This document shows positions 8,315-16,951 of a stretch of 64,000 bases of DNA, in pieces. Every line of letters begins with the position of its first letter. The stretch's first letter is position 1. The position numbers and the translations under genes are program-made. The stretch is from Dokdonia pacifica (GTDB taxonomy: Bacteria; Bacteroidota; Bacteroidia; Flavobacteriales; Flavobacteriaceae): NCBI RefSeq assembly GCF_900188275.1, contig NZ_FZNY01000006.1:347661-411660 (forward strand), read 5' to 3'. The notes under the pieces are model-generated. The model saw only the letters and a program-made list of their open reading frames with translations. It had not been told where the DNA came from and made no database searches.

Positions 8315-9181
8315 TTGAGTAAAGTAGAAGAGACAGAATGGTTATACGAGATAAAACCCAAAGGAAAGTTTATAGATCTTAATTTTGGAGAAATTTGGAG
8401 ATATCGTGACCTGCTGGTTTTGTTTATAAAACGAGATATTGTTACAGTATATAAGCAAACTATTTTAGGTCCTTTATGGTACTTAATTCAGCCCTTATTT
8501 ACCTCTGTAATTTTCACATTGGTTTTTAATAATGTAGCTGGTATAGATACAGGAACGGTCCCTGCATTTCTTTTTAATCTTTCAGGGTTAACCATTTGGG
8601 CTTATTTTTCACAGTGTCTTACGAATACATCATCTACTTTTAAACTTAATGCAGGTTTGTTTGGTAAGGTGTACTTTCCTCGATTTATCTCGCCCTTATC
8701 TAGGGTGCTTTCAGGATTGTTTAAGTATACGATTCAGCTTTTTATTTTCTTTGTGTTCTTTCTTTATTTTCTTTTATATGAAGGAAAGTCAGTGAGTGTA
8801 GGTAGTAACATTTATTTATTGCCATTAGCTGTTCTTACAATGGCTATGTTAGGATTAGGAATGGGAATGATTCTAAGTGCGCTCACTACAAAATATAGAG
8901 ACTTTAATATTTTTATAACTTTTGGTATGCGATTGTTACTGTATCTATCTGCAGTAATGTATCCATTAGCATTAGTAAAAGAAAAACTATCAGAATATGC
9001 TGCGATAGTTGAGTATAATCCTGTAGCTCAAGTGGTAGAAGCGTATCGCTATATGTTGTTAGATACAGGAAACCCGAATATAAAAGGATTATTAGTAAGT
9101 TTTGCTCTTAGTATTCTTCTAGTTTTAATTGGGCTGGTTATTTTTAATAAAACTGAAAAAACGTTTATTGATACGGTATAA
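8315..9181 (+). CDS. wzm: ABC-2 type polysaccharide export permease (Wzm-like)
   Basis: This 288-residue integral membrane protein has about six hydrophobic segments. The N-terminal amphipathic stretch (IWRYRDLLVLFIKRDIVTVYKQT, interrupted here for length) and the following ILGPLWYLIQPL are hallmarks of the O-antigen/teichoic acid exporters (TagG/Wzm/KpsM group). It forms a channel with the ATPase encoded at 9998, although a pyruvyl-transferase-like gene sits between the two. The start codon is TTG at 8315, reading Met-Ser-Lys-Val; no ATG alternative exists before the conserved region. Confidence 0.88.
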   Translation: MSKVEETEWLYEIKPKGKFIDLNFGEIWRYRDLLVLFIKRDIVTVYKQTILGPLWYLIQPLFTSVIFTLVFNNVAGIDTGTVPAFLFNLSGLTIWAYFSQCLTNTSSTFKLNAGLFGKVYFPRFISPLSRVLSGLFKYTIQLFIFFVFFLYFLLYEGKSVSVGSNIYLLPLAVLTMAMLGLGMGMILSALTTKYRDFNIFITFGMRLLLYLSAVMYPLALVKEKLSEYAAIVEYNPVAQVVEAYRYMLLDTGNPNIKGLLVSFALSILLVLIGLVIFNKTEKTFIDTV

Positions 9182-9182
9182 T

Positions 9183-10001
9183 ATGAGTAAACAGATTCCT
9201 CTTTTCTATTGGTCTTCAAAGGTTTTTGAAAAAAAAGACCAAGAAAATTATGGAGATATCTTATCTGCTCAAATTGTGTCTTGGGTATCAGGAAAAGAAG
9301 TATCTTTTTATAATGCCCCTCAAAAGAAGAAAAGCTGGTTTAAAAAATCATATTTGATGGCCATAGGGAGTATCATGAATTATACGCAACCTAAAGCTAT
9401 GGTGTGGGGAAGTGGTATTATATCTAGGAAAGATCAATTCTCTAATGCTACATTTTGTGCGGTTCGGGGTCCGCTTTCGCGAAAGCGTATACTAGAACTT
9501 GGCTATTCATGTCCTGAAGTATATGGCGATCCGGCTATTTTATTGCCTGATTATTATGTGCCAGCTATTGAAAAGAAATATGCGTATGGGTTTATTCCAC
9601 ATTACGTAGATTATGATGTTGTGTCTGGTTGGTATGATACTGAAGAAAATACAACAGTACTTAACTTGATTAACGATGATGTATACCACACTACAGATCG
9701 GATTTTAGAATGTAAAAAGATTATAAGTTCATCATTGCATGGAGTTATTGTGGCTCAAACGTATGGAATACCGGCGGTTTGGGTGCAATTTTCAAATAAA
9801 CTAAGTGGCGATAATGTAAAATATGATGACTACTTTTTATCAGTAGGAATCACGCCATACAAACCCATATTTATAGAAGAGAAGATACCGTTACAAGAAT
9901 ATGAGGCGATCTTTTCTACTGTAGAAACGATTCCAGATATAGAAAAATTAAAAGAAGTGCGAATAATGCTTAAAAATGCATTTCCAAAAGAATTTTTATG
10001 A
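9183..10001 (+). CDS. Polysaccharide pyruvyl transferase family protein
   Basis: The product is 272 residues and resembles the PF04230 family: a GDILSAQIV motif near the N-terminus, MVWGSGIIS, the central CAVRGPLSRKRILELG and YGDPAILLP, and the C-terminal SSLHGVIVAQTYGIPAVWV that forms the nucleotide-side half of this GT-B-like fold. Members transfer pyruvate from phosphoenolpyruvate as ketals onto sugars, but short versions like this may instead be glycosyltransferases. ATG 9183 is chosen over an in-frame upstream ATG at 9129 because 9129 lies deep inside wzm. The gene starts one base after the wzm stop and overlaps wzt by 4 bp, so it is probably translated with the exporter. The palindrome at 9471 encodes PLSRKR in its conserved part. 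Confidence 0.75.
   Translation: MSKQIPLFYWSSKVFEKKDQENYGDILSAQIVSWVSGKEVSFYNAPQKKKSWFKKSYLMAIGSIMNYTQPKAMVWGSGIISRKDQFSNATFCAVRGPLSRKRILELGYSCPEVYGDPAILLPDYYVPAIEKKYAYGFIPHYVDYDVVSGWYDTEENTTVLNLINDDVYHTTDRILECKKIISSSLHGVIVAQTYGIPAVWVQFSNKLSGDNVKYDDYFLSVGITPYKPIFIEEKIPLQEYEAIFSTVETIPDIEKLKEVRIMLKNAFPKEFL
9471..9487. repeat. Iterated palindrome, copy 2 (perfect core)
   Basis: CCGCTTTCGCGAAAGCG; the 16-bp palindrome CGCTTTCGCGAAAGCG is 9472-9487. It is coding and read as Pro-Leu-Ser-Arg-Lys-Arg. Confidence 0.95.
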
Positions 10002-11266
10002 GCGATATTATATTAAAAGTAGAAAATATATCTAAGCAATACCGACTAGGACTTGTAGGGCTAGGGACATTGGCTCATGACTTTAATAGATTTTGGCATA
10101 AAATACGAGGCAAAGAAGATCCGTATCTTCAAGTAGGTAGTGTCAATGATCGAAGTGCCAAAGCGAGTTCTGACTATGTTTGGGCATTGCAGGATATTAA
10201 TTTTGAAATAAAACGAGGTGAAGTTCTAGGTATTATTGGAAAGAATGGTGCAGGAAAATCAACCTTGCTTAAAATCTTATCTCGTGTTACTGCTCCTACC
10301 ACAGGAAGCATAAAAACACGTGGAACTATTGCAAGTCTATTAGAAGTGGGGACAGGAATGCATCCTGAATTGACTGGTAGAGAAAATATATTTTTAAATG
10401 GTGCTATACTTGGTATGGCTAAAGCAGAAATTGCTAGTAAAATAGATGAGATTATTGCCTTTTCAGGTTGTGAAATGTATATAGATACTCCTGTAAAACG
10501 GTATTCTAGTGGAATGAGAGTGCGTTTAGGTTTTGCGGTAGCAGCATTTTTAGAACCAGACATCCTAGTAGTAGATGAGGTACTAGCCGTAGGTGATGCT
10601 GAATTTCAAAAGAAAGCGATTGGTAAGATGCAAGACATTTCAAATACAGGTGGACGTACTGTATTGTTTGTAAGTCATAATATGGCTGCTGTGAAGAGTC
10701 TATGTACTAGTGGTTTAATTATAGAAAACGGAAAAATAATTTACTACGGATCTGCAAATGATGCGGTTAGTATTTATTTAGGGGGAGCACATTCTGAAGT
10801 TAATTATACAGAATATAGTGAAGATTTTAAAACAGAGGCTCTTGAGTTAAAAACAATTAAGGCTTATGATATTAAAAGCCCTAATGATTCTGTAGTGACA
10901 GAAAAGAGTACCGTAGTATTAGAATTTAATTTCAACTTGTTTGTTGATGATGTAAAAAAGTATACGCTTACCTTTCATTTTAAAAATGAGACAGGAGAAA
11001 CGTTATTTACATTTTCGCCTTTTAATTTTGGCTTGGAATTAAAGAAAGGTCAAAACTCAATTCAGGCAGTATTTCCTAAGGATTTTATAAAGCAAGGTAC
11101 CTATTACATTAATCTATTCTTAGTAGAAGATAGAAAAAGATCTATTGTAAGATTTGATGATGTGTTTTCATTACAAGTTATTCATGCTAAACGTGATATA
11201 GGCGTATTTATGGGTAAAGAACCGGGGTATATTAAACCTCATGTAAAATGGCTTTCTAATGATTAA
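9998..11266 (+). CDS. wzt: ABC transporter ATPase with C-terminal glycan-binding domain (Wzt-like)
   Basis: The product is 422 residues. The ATPase domain (about 1-250) has Walker A GIIGKNGAGKSTLLKIL near 77-93, the TagH/Wzt-specific insert VGTGMHPELTGRENIFLNG, signature YSSGMRVRLGFAVA, and Walker B DILVVDEVLAVGD. Residues about 265-422 form an added beta-rich domain (VLEFNFNLFVDDVKKYTLTF and following) equivalent to Wzt-C. In E. coli O8/O9a, Wzt-C binds the finished, capped O-antigen and couples chain end to export. Its presence suggests the exported glycan is recognised as a completed chain. It partners the Wzm-like permease at 8315 and overlaps the next gene by 8 bp. Confidence 0.9.
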   Translation: MSDIILKVENISKQYRLGLVGLGTLAHDFNRFWHKIRGKEDPYLQVGSVNDRSAKASSDYVWALQDINFEIKRGEVLGIIGKNGAGKSTLLKILSRVTAPTTGSIKTRGTIASLLEVGTGMHPELTGRENIFLNGAILGMAKAEIASKIDEIIAFSGCEMYIDTPVKRYSSGMRVRLGFAVAAFLEPDILVVDEVLAVGDAEFQKKAIGKMQDISNTGGRTVLFVSHNMAAVKSLCTSGLIIENGKIIYYGSANDAVSIYLGGAHSEVNYTEYSEDFKTEALELKTIKAYDIKSPNDSVVTEKSTVVLEFNFNLFVDDVKKYTLTFHFKNETGETLFTFSPFNFGLELKKGQNSIQAVFPKDFIKQGTYYINLFLVEDRKRSIVRFDDVFSLQVIHAKRDIGVFMGKEPGYIKPHVKWLSND

Positions 11267-12332
11267 TGTAACTAAATCTTTTTTGCCACCCTATGAGGAG
11301 TTTATTGATATTTTTAAAAAATCATGGGATAGCGGTTGGTTAACAAATAGAGGTGAGCTAGTCAAAGATCTTGAAAAACGATTATGTGATTATCTTGATG
11401 TAAACGGTTTATTAGCGATGTCTAATGGGACATTACCATTACAAATAGCTATAAAGGCATTAGATTTAAAAGGGGAGATTATAACAACTCCTTTTAGTTA
11501 TGTCGCTACAACATCTGCTATTAAATGGCAAGGTTGCATACCCGTTTTTGTAGATATTTCACCAGATTGTTTAACAATTGATCCTACTAAAATAGAAGCG
11601 GCTATAAATAAAAATACGTGTGCAATCCTAGCTACTCATGTGTATGGGAATCCTTGTGATGTGATTGCAATTAAAGAAATAGCAGATAGATACTCCTTAC
11701 CCGTTATATATGATGCAGCACATTGTTTTGGTGTAAAATATAATGGAGAATCACTTTTTAATTATGGAACTATAAGTACGTGCAGTTTTCATGCAACTAA
11801 AGTTTTTCAGACAGGTGAAGGAGGATGTACAATTACTCAAGATGAAACATTGTACAAGAAAATATATTCGTTGCATAATTTTGGACACAAGAATAACACA
11901 GAGTTTCAAGGAGAAGGTATAAATGCAAAAATGAATGAACTACAGGCAGCATTAGGCCTATCTGTACTTCCATATATGGATGATGTGATTTTAAAGCGAA
12001 AAGCGATTAGTGATCATTATGATCATTTATTGACTTCAGCGATTAAGAAATTAACATATCGAGAAAATACTATTAGAAATTATTCTTATTATCCTGTACT
12101 ATTTGATAGCGAAGAAGTGTTATTAAAGGTTTCAGCTGGTTTAAGTGATCATAATATAAATGCTAGGCGATATTTTTTTCCTAGTTTAGATGAACTTCCA
12201 TATGTAGAACTTGCAGATGTTCCAATCTCAAGAGATATTTCAAAACGTATATTATGTTTGCCATTGTATCCTGATTTAGATTTGATTGATGTGGAAAGAA
12301 TTTGTGGTATTGTAAATTCTGCGTTGGTATGA
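11259..12332 (+). CDS. DegT/DnrJ/EryC1/StrS sugar aminotransferase (TDP-4-amino-4,6-dideoxyhexose type)
   Basis: The 357-residue PLP enzyme has its Schiff-base lysine in CSFHATKVFQTGEGG (Lys181 by codon count). Other family marks are WLTNRGELVKDLE, SNGTLPLQIA, ITTPFSYVATTSAIKW, YDAAHCFGV and GINAKMNELQAALGL. The phrasing is closest in my recollection to VioA/WecE-like enzymes, which aminate TDP-4-keto-6-deoxyglucose at C4 to give TDP-Qui4N or TDP-Fuc4N. A GNAT gene (14339) and a WecF-like transferase (14793) downstream fit that reading. The TDP-sugar genes rmlA and rmlB are not in the window. Epimer and exact substrate are inference. Confidence 0.82.
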   Translation: MINVTKSFLPPYEEFIDIFKKSWDSGWLTNRGELVKDLEKRLCDYLDVNGLLAMSNGTLPLQIAIKALDLKGEIITTPFSYVATTSAIKWQGCIPVFVDISPDCLTIDPTKIEAAINKNTCAILATHVYGNPCDVIAIKEIADRYSLPVIYDAAHCFGVKYNGESLFNYGTISTCSFHATKVFQTGEGGCTITQDETLYKKIYSLHNFGHKNNTEFQGEGINAKMNELQAALGLSVLPYMDDVILKRKAISDHYDHLLTSAIKKLTYRENTIRNYSYYPVLFDSEEVLLKVSAGLSDHNINARRYFFPSLDELPYVELADVPISRDISKRILCLPLYPDLDLIDVERICGIVNSALV

Positions 12333-13033
12333 AGTCAGCTATAATGCAACCCTATTTTTTACCTTATATAGGCTATTGGCAACTTATTAATTGTGTTGAT
12401 GAATTTATAGTGTATGATAATATAGAATATACTAAGAAGGGGTGGATCAATCGCAATCGGTATTTGTTCAATAATGAGGATAAATTATTTACGATTCCTT
12501 TAAAAAAGTCATCGGATTTTGAATTAATTGAGAATAAATTTCTAGCCGATGATCATTTAAAGTCAATAACCAAGCTATTAAGGCAAATAGAATCCTCATA
12601 TAAGAAGGCACCCTATTTTGAGGAAAATTATGAACTCATAAAGTCTATCTTTCTATTTGAAAACAATAATTTATTTGAATATATATACAATTCAATAAAG
12701 TTGATTGTTGAATTTTTAGAAATTAAAACAAAGATTATCAGATCATCAACATTATCTAGTGATCTGCCTGATTATAAAGGGAGAGATAAGATTATTCATC
12801 TTTTAGAGAAAATAAATTCAAATAGTTATATTAATAGTATTGGAGGACAAAAACTCTATAGTAAAGAAAGATTTGCTAAGGACGGCATTACATTAAATTT
12901 TTTAGAGTCTACTTTACAAGAGTATAAACAATATAATACTGAATTTGTTTCAGGTTTATCTATAATAGATCACTTAATGTTTAGAAGTAAAGAGGAAATC
13001 ATTAATAGTTTAAATGAATATAAAATTATATGA
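12329..13033 (+). CDS. WbqC-like family protein
   Basis: The 234-residue protein opens with the WbqC signature MQPYFLPYIGYWQLI (after MKSAI), then FIVYDNIEYTKKGWINRNR, and later INSIGGQKLYSKERF. The family occurs widely in surface glycan loci; its biochemistry is not established, although links to amino-sugar pathways have been suggested. ATG 12329 overlaps the previous stop as ATGA, a coupling arrangement. An in-frame ATG at 12302 would begin deep inside the aminotransferase and is less likely. The gene is extremely AT-rich: a sampled 60-base line (12661) has 9 G or C. Confidence 0.8.
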   Translation: MKSAIMQPYFLPYIGYWQLINCVDEFIVYDNIEYTKKGWINRNRYLFNNEDKLFTIPLKKSSDFELIENKFLADDHLKSITKLLRQIESSYKKAPYFEENYELIKSIFLFENNNLFEYIYNSIKLIVEFLEIKTKIIRSSTLSSDLPDYKGRDKIIHLLEKINSNSYINSIGGQKLYSKERFAKDGITLNFLESTLQEYKQYNTEFVSGLSIIDHLMFRSKEEIINSLNEYKII

Positions 13034-14346
13034 GGATACTTATAATAGGACAATGTACTTTACATTGGGGTAGAATGGAGTTTGGTAATATAGGTAACTA
13101 TTATATTATTGAACCACTAGTTAGATTATTACACAAGGAGTTTGGTAATGGTACTATTATTAATACTACGTTTCAACTTAGTGATCGTTTTCAAAATGAT
13201 GAAAACATCAGTGTTTTACCAATGAGTCTCTATTATTCTTGGTCTAAAGACGATATTGTAATAGCTAATCGTGAACTAGAAATAGCAAAAAGATTTGCTA
13301 GTGATTCTTTTCTTGAGGAAGAAACTCCATTTATTAAGGAGGTACTAAGTTCTAATTTAATAATAGATTTTAGTGGCGATATATGGGGAGACAATGCAAA
13401 TTTTTTAGGAGAAAATAGATTTTATGTTGGATTAGTCAAGAATAGAGTTGCACAACTTCTTGGCAAAAAAACGGCAATGATATGTGGTTCTCCCGGTCCT
13501 TTTTCTAATAATGATACGTTAGATTTTGCTAAAGAGGTTTATCAAAATTTTGATGTAGTTACAAATAGAGAAGCAATCAGTAAGAACTTATTAAAGGATT
13601 ATGGTTTTGATGTCTCAAATACGCATAGTTTAGTATGCCCTTCATTTTTGTTTCAACCATCTAGTTCGGAAAAGATAGATGCGGAAGTTGTAAAGACAAA
13701 TGCTTTTGATAACAATAGAAAAACAATAGGCTTTGTGATATGTGGCTGGAATTTTTTAGAAGGTCCCTTTGATAAAGAAGATAGAAATGAAAAGGATTTC
13801 TTACCTTTTTTAATTGCTGTTGAAGATTTTTTACAAAAGAATAAAGATGTTAATTTTTGTGTCTTTTCGCATTCTAATGGTTTTCCAATACCTCCACTTG
13901 AATTTGAATTGCAAAGAGGAAGAGATTACCCTATTGTTAAACAATTTGAAAAGTTTCTTAGAAGAAGAGGAAATGTTGATGAAACAAGGATTAAGTCAAT
14001 AGATAATGTATTAAATACATGGGATACAAAAGGAGTTGTTGGTAGATTTGATATGTTGATCTCTGGTAGAGTGCATGCCGCAGTAGCTGGTTTATCTCAG
14101 GCTGTACCAACAGTTATTATTGATTATGGACATGAACCTAAAGCACATAAATTACTTGGATTTGCAGGAGTAGCTGGAGTAAAAGAATTCTTAGTAGATC
14201 CAAATGACATAGACCTAATGTCAAAAACATTTGAAAAATGTTGGGAGAATAGAGTAGAAGTAAGGAAAGGTTTGAATGAAAGACTTCCAAAAATAAAAGA
14301 AGAGTCTAAAAAAACGTTTAAATTATTAAAAGAATTATTTGTCTGA
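13030..14346 (+). CDS. Polysaccharide pyruvyl transferase family protein (second copy)
   Basis: The product is 438 residues. Family marks are the N-terminal MEFGNIGNYYIIEPLVRL, IDFSGDIWGDN, TAMICGSPGPF, VTNREAISKNLLKDYGF, and the C-terminal ISGRVHAAVAGLSQAVPTVI followed by DYGHEPKAH. It is full length for PF04230 and much longer than the 272-residue homologue at 9183. It could add a pyruvate ketal to a sugar, or be one of the GT-like members. It overlaps the preceding gene by 4 bp and the GNAT gene by 8 bp, placing it in the aminotransferase-GNAT-WecF block. Confidence 0.78.
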   Translation: MRILIIGQCTLHWGRMEFGNIGNYYIIEPLVRLLHKEFGNGTIINTTFQLSDRFQNDENISVLPMSLYYSWSKDDIVIANRELEIAKRFASDSFLEEETPFIKEVLSSNLIIDFSGDIWGDNANFLGENRFYVGLVKNRVAQLLGKKTAMICGSPGPFSNNDTLDFAKEVYQNFDVVTNREAISKNLLKDYGFDVSNTHSLVCPSFLFQPSSSEKIDAEVVKTNAFDNNRKTIGFVICGWNFLEGPFDKEDRNEKDFLPFLIAVEDFLQKNKDVNFCVFSHSNGFPIPPLEFELQRGRDYPIVKQFEKFLRRRGNVDETRIKSIDNVLNTWDTKGVVGRFDMLISGRVHAAVAGLSQAVPTVIIDYGHEPKAHKLLGFAGVAGVKEFLVDPNDIDLMSKTFEKCWENRVEVRKGLNERLPKIKEESKKTFKLLKELFV

Positions 14347-14770
14347 AATAGTTAGCATAAAAGAAAATACGTCTTCGTATGATATGATCTATCAACATTT
14401 AAAGAATGTTGAAGGATTATATGTTCCACCATTAAGTACTTATGTTAACCTTGAAGATTACAGTCATAAATTATCAAATAAGGCAGATACCATAGAAATT
14501 TTATTCGATAATAATTTGGTTGGTCTAGCTGCATATTATAATAATGACCAATATTTATATCTCTCTAATATTAGTATTGAAAAAGAATATCTTAAAAGAG
14601 GCTATGGTACTATTTTAATAAATAGATTAATAGAGAAATCTTTACTTTATAAAAAGAAAATACTTTTAGAAGTCAATAAAGGTAACACGAAAGCTATAAA
14701 ATTTTATAAAAAGCATGGTTTTATGGTTCACAAAACTATAGATGATTCTTATGAAATGTGTTTGCAATAG
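14339..14770 (+). CDS. GNAT family N-acetyltransferase
   Basis: The 143-residue protein has the GNAT acetyl-CoA signature: beta4 strand LYLSNISIEKEYLKRGYG (the R-G-Y-G pyrophosphate loop), helix INRLIEKS, and the C-terminal LLEVNKGNTKAIKFYKKHGF. By position it may acetylate the amino group made by the aminotransferase at 11259, the role WecD plays in making TDP-Fuc4NAc; this is inference. The start is TTG 14339, inside the previous gene (8-bp overlap); the next Met is at residue 15 and would cut into the domain. Confidence 0.8.
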   Translation: MSEIVSIKENTSSYDMIYQHLKNVEGLYVPPLSTYVNLEDYSHKLSNKADTIEILFDNNLVGLAAYYNNDQYLYLSNISIEKEYLKRGYGTILINRLIEKSLLYKKKILLEVNKGNTKAIKFYKKHGFMVHKTIDDSYEMCLQ

Positions 14771-14792
14771 ATAAACCTAAACAAAGAGTAAA

Positions 14793-16001
14793 TTGGACTA
14801 TTCAACTACGATATTACATGTATTTCACGATGATAAGTTCATTGACGCTGCCATTGATGTTTTTTCAAGAGTTCCTTCTAAATTCAAAGAAGAATATCAT
14901 TTAATAGTAAAATCACAAGATCATGTGGTTAAACATGTAAAATCTAATCTAGCTATTAAAAAAGTTATGTTTAGTGAAAAAGCATTCAAGGAATACGCAC
15001 ATAGTATTTCATTGAATAATTATAGCGCTATATGTTTTCATTCTTTGTCAGGTACTAATGTCCATATTTTGAATTTCTATAATGGGAACTCAAAAATTAT
15101 TTGGTTTTCATGGGGCTTCGGTATTTATAATAAATGGTTTCCTTTTCAATCTCGATTATTAGAACCTAAAACAAGAAAACAGTTAAACTTAAAACTTTCT
15201 GTATTTGAGAGGATAATATCAAATAATATCATTTACCGAATATTTGGAAGTATTCCCTATAAATTTATCCCTGGAAATAAAATCTTTGAAAAAATAAAGA
15301 GTAAGCATCCTAATAGCTATCTGAGAGCAATAGCTAAGATAGACTATGTTGCGCCAGTTATTAAAAATGAAATGTATTATATAAATAAGGTCTCAAAAAG
15401 ACTTTCTTATATTCCTTTTAATTATGGCTCTTATGAATTAAAGTTTAATAAGTCTTTAGAAAAAGATGTTACTCAAGAAAAAGATGTTTTAATAGGTAAT
15501 TCGGGCGATTATTCAAACAATCATTTGGATATTTTTGAAATGCTAAAGAACATTGATATAACAGATAGAAAGATTATTGTACCATTAAATTATGGAGGAG
15601 ATAAAGAGTATATAGAAACAGTAATCAAGGAAGGTGAAAAATGTTTTGGGGAAAACTTCGAACCTCTTACAGAGTTTCTGCCATTAGTTGAGTATGATAA
15701 GATTTTATCTAAATGCGGTATTGTTATTTTTAATCATCGTAGGCAACAAGCAGGAGGGAATTTTGTTGTCATGTCTTATAAAGGCGCAAAGATTTTTTTA
15801 AATAAAAAAAGTCCTTTCTATAAGCTTTCAAAAGAAAATAACTTAAAGGTTTATGCATTAGATGATATTACACAAAAGGATTTTGATACAGTGCTCACTA
15901 TGTCAGAGGTCGAAAAACAACGCGTAAAGATTAAAGCACTTTTTGGTATAGAAGAAGTTAAAAGAAAAATCCAAGTTTTTTACGAAATTATAGATAAGTG
16001 A
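14793..16001 (+). CDS. WecF-like glycosyltransferase (GT56, TDP-Fuc4NAc:lipid II transferase family)
   Basis: The product is 402 residues. The C-terminal half matches the GT56 pattern: VLIGNSGDYSNNHLDIFEML, IIVPLNYGGDKEYIETVIKEG, FGENFEPLTEFLPLVEYDKI, CGIVIFNHRRQQAGGNFVVM and GAKIFLNKKSPFY. In E. coli, WecF moves Fuc4NAc from TDP to the lipid-linked disaccharide of enterobacterial common antigen. Here it likely transfers a 4-acetamido-4,6-dideoxyhexose; the acceptor is unknown. The protein is somewhat longer than E. coli WecF (about 360 residues). The start is TTG at 14793. Its AT content is high (14 G/C in the 60 bases from 15181) and it contains no copy of the iterated palindrome. Confidence 0.75.
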   Translation: MDYSTTILHVFHDDKFIDAAIDVFSRVPSKFKEEYHLIVKSQDHVVKHVKSNLAIKKVMFSEKAFKEYAHSISLNNYSAICFHSLSGTNVHILNFYNGNSKIIWFSWGFGIYNKWFPFQSRLLEPKTRKQLNLKLSVFERIISNNIIYRIFGSIPYKFIPGNKIFEKIKSKHPNSYLRAIAKIDYVAPVIKNEMYYINKVSKRLSYIPFNYGSYELKFNKSLEKDVTQEKDVLIGNSGDYSNNHLDIFEMLKNIDITDRKIIVPLNYGGDKEYIETVIKEGEKCFGENFEPLTEFLPLVEYDKILSKCGIVIFNHRRQQAGGNFVVMSYKGAKIFLNKKSPFYKLSKENNLKVYALDDITQKDFDTVLTMSEVEKQRVKIKALFGIEEVKRKIQVFYEIIDK

Positions 16002-16951
16002 AAAATCTAGTATCCATAATAATACCAACGTATAATAGAGCCTCTTTTCTGGAAGAGACAATAGTGTCTATACAAAATCAAACGTATACAAATTGGGAGT
16101 GCATTATTGTGGATGATGGTTCTACAGATACTAGTATGGCATTACTTACAAAAATAGCCGAAGAAGATACACGTATTAAAGTACTACAACGTCCTGCACA
16201 TCTCAAAAAAGGAGGGAATACTTGTAGAAATATTGGTTTAGATCATGCTCAAGGAACCTATATTCAGTTTTTTGATAGTGATGATCTGATGAAAAAAGAT
16301 ATGCTACAGGAAAAAGTAAGTCTATTACAATCTGATGATTTTGATTATGTTATTTCAAAAACTGAAAGTTTCCAGCACCCAGACCCTTTGGATATTATTG
16401 ATAAACAAGATCATTATTATACGTTTGATACTTGTGCAATCAGTCATGAGAATTATGTGACACAAAAAATCAATTGGCTTACACCCGATTTTATGGGAGT
16501 TTCTACTCTTTTTGAAAGCCTGAGATTTAATAATAAATTGCCTTCAGGTCAAGAGTATAATTTGTTTTCAAAACTCACACTTCAAAGTAAAAGAGGAATT
16601 GTTCTAGACCGTTTTACAACACTCAGAAGAATGCATGATACCTCTATTAGAGCGATGCTCAATAAAGATAAAGATCGATTAAAAAGAGATAGAGCATTAC
16701 TCTATAAAGAAACGTATAACGAACTAAAAAAGAAAAATGCCCCTTCTGAAAGTTTGAAATTCCTTCTTAAAAGTTTATGTAAATTGTATTTAAATGATAA
16801 GCCTTCATTCAAAAATATGCTTTTTATACAAAAAGAATTGTCCTATCTATATTCTTTTAAAGTAGCATCTCATTATGTATTGTACCAAATAAGTGCTGTT
16901 TTTTTTAATAAAGGCTATCAATTTAAGAAACGTATTCTATCGTCTTTATGA
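15998..16951 (+). CDS. Family 2 glycosyltransferase (GT-A)
   Basis: The 317-residue protein has the GT2 start VSIIIPTYNRASFLEETI, the nucleotide-binding CIIVDDGSTD, and the metal-binding FFDSDD near residue 90. The start is GTG 15998, overlapping the previous stop. Its first 45 codons are strikingly like those of the next gene (both encode QTYTNWECIIVDDGSTD), so the pair probably arose by tandem duplication. Donor and acceptor sugars cannot be told. Confidence 0.85.
   Translation: MKNLVSIIIPTYNRASFLEETIVSIQNQTYTNWECIIVDDGSTDTSMALLTKIAEEDTRIKVLQRPAHLKKGGNTCRNIGLDHAQGTYIQFFDSDDLMKKDMLQEKVSLLQSDDFDYVISKTESFQHPDPLDIIDKQDHYYTFDTCAISHENYVTQKINWLTPDFMGVSTLFESLRFNNKLPSGQEYNLFSKLTLQSKRGIVLDRFTTLRRMHDTSIRAMLNKDKDRLKRDRALLYKETYNELKKKNAPSESLKFLLKSLCKLYLNDKPSFKNMLFIQKELSYLYSFKVASHYVLYQISAVFFNKGYQFKKRILSSL

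Noticed and set aside
10174..10563. Antisense frame of 129 codons opposite wzt
   Set aside because: It overlies the most conserved ATPase motifs of wzt and its translation has no domain or sensible start.
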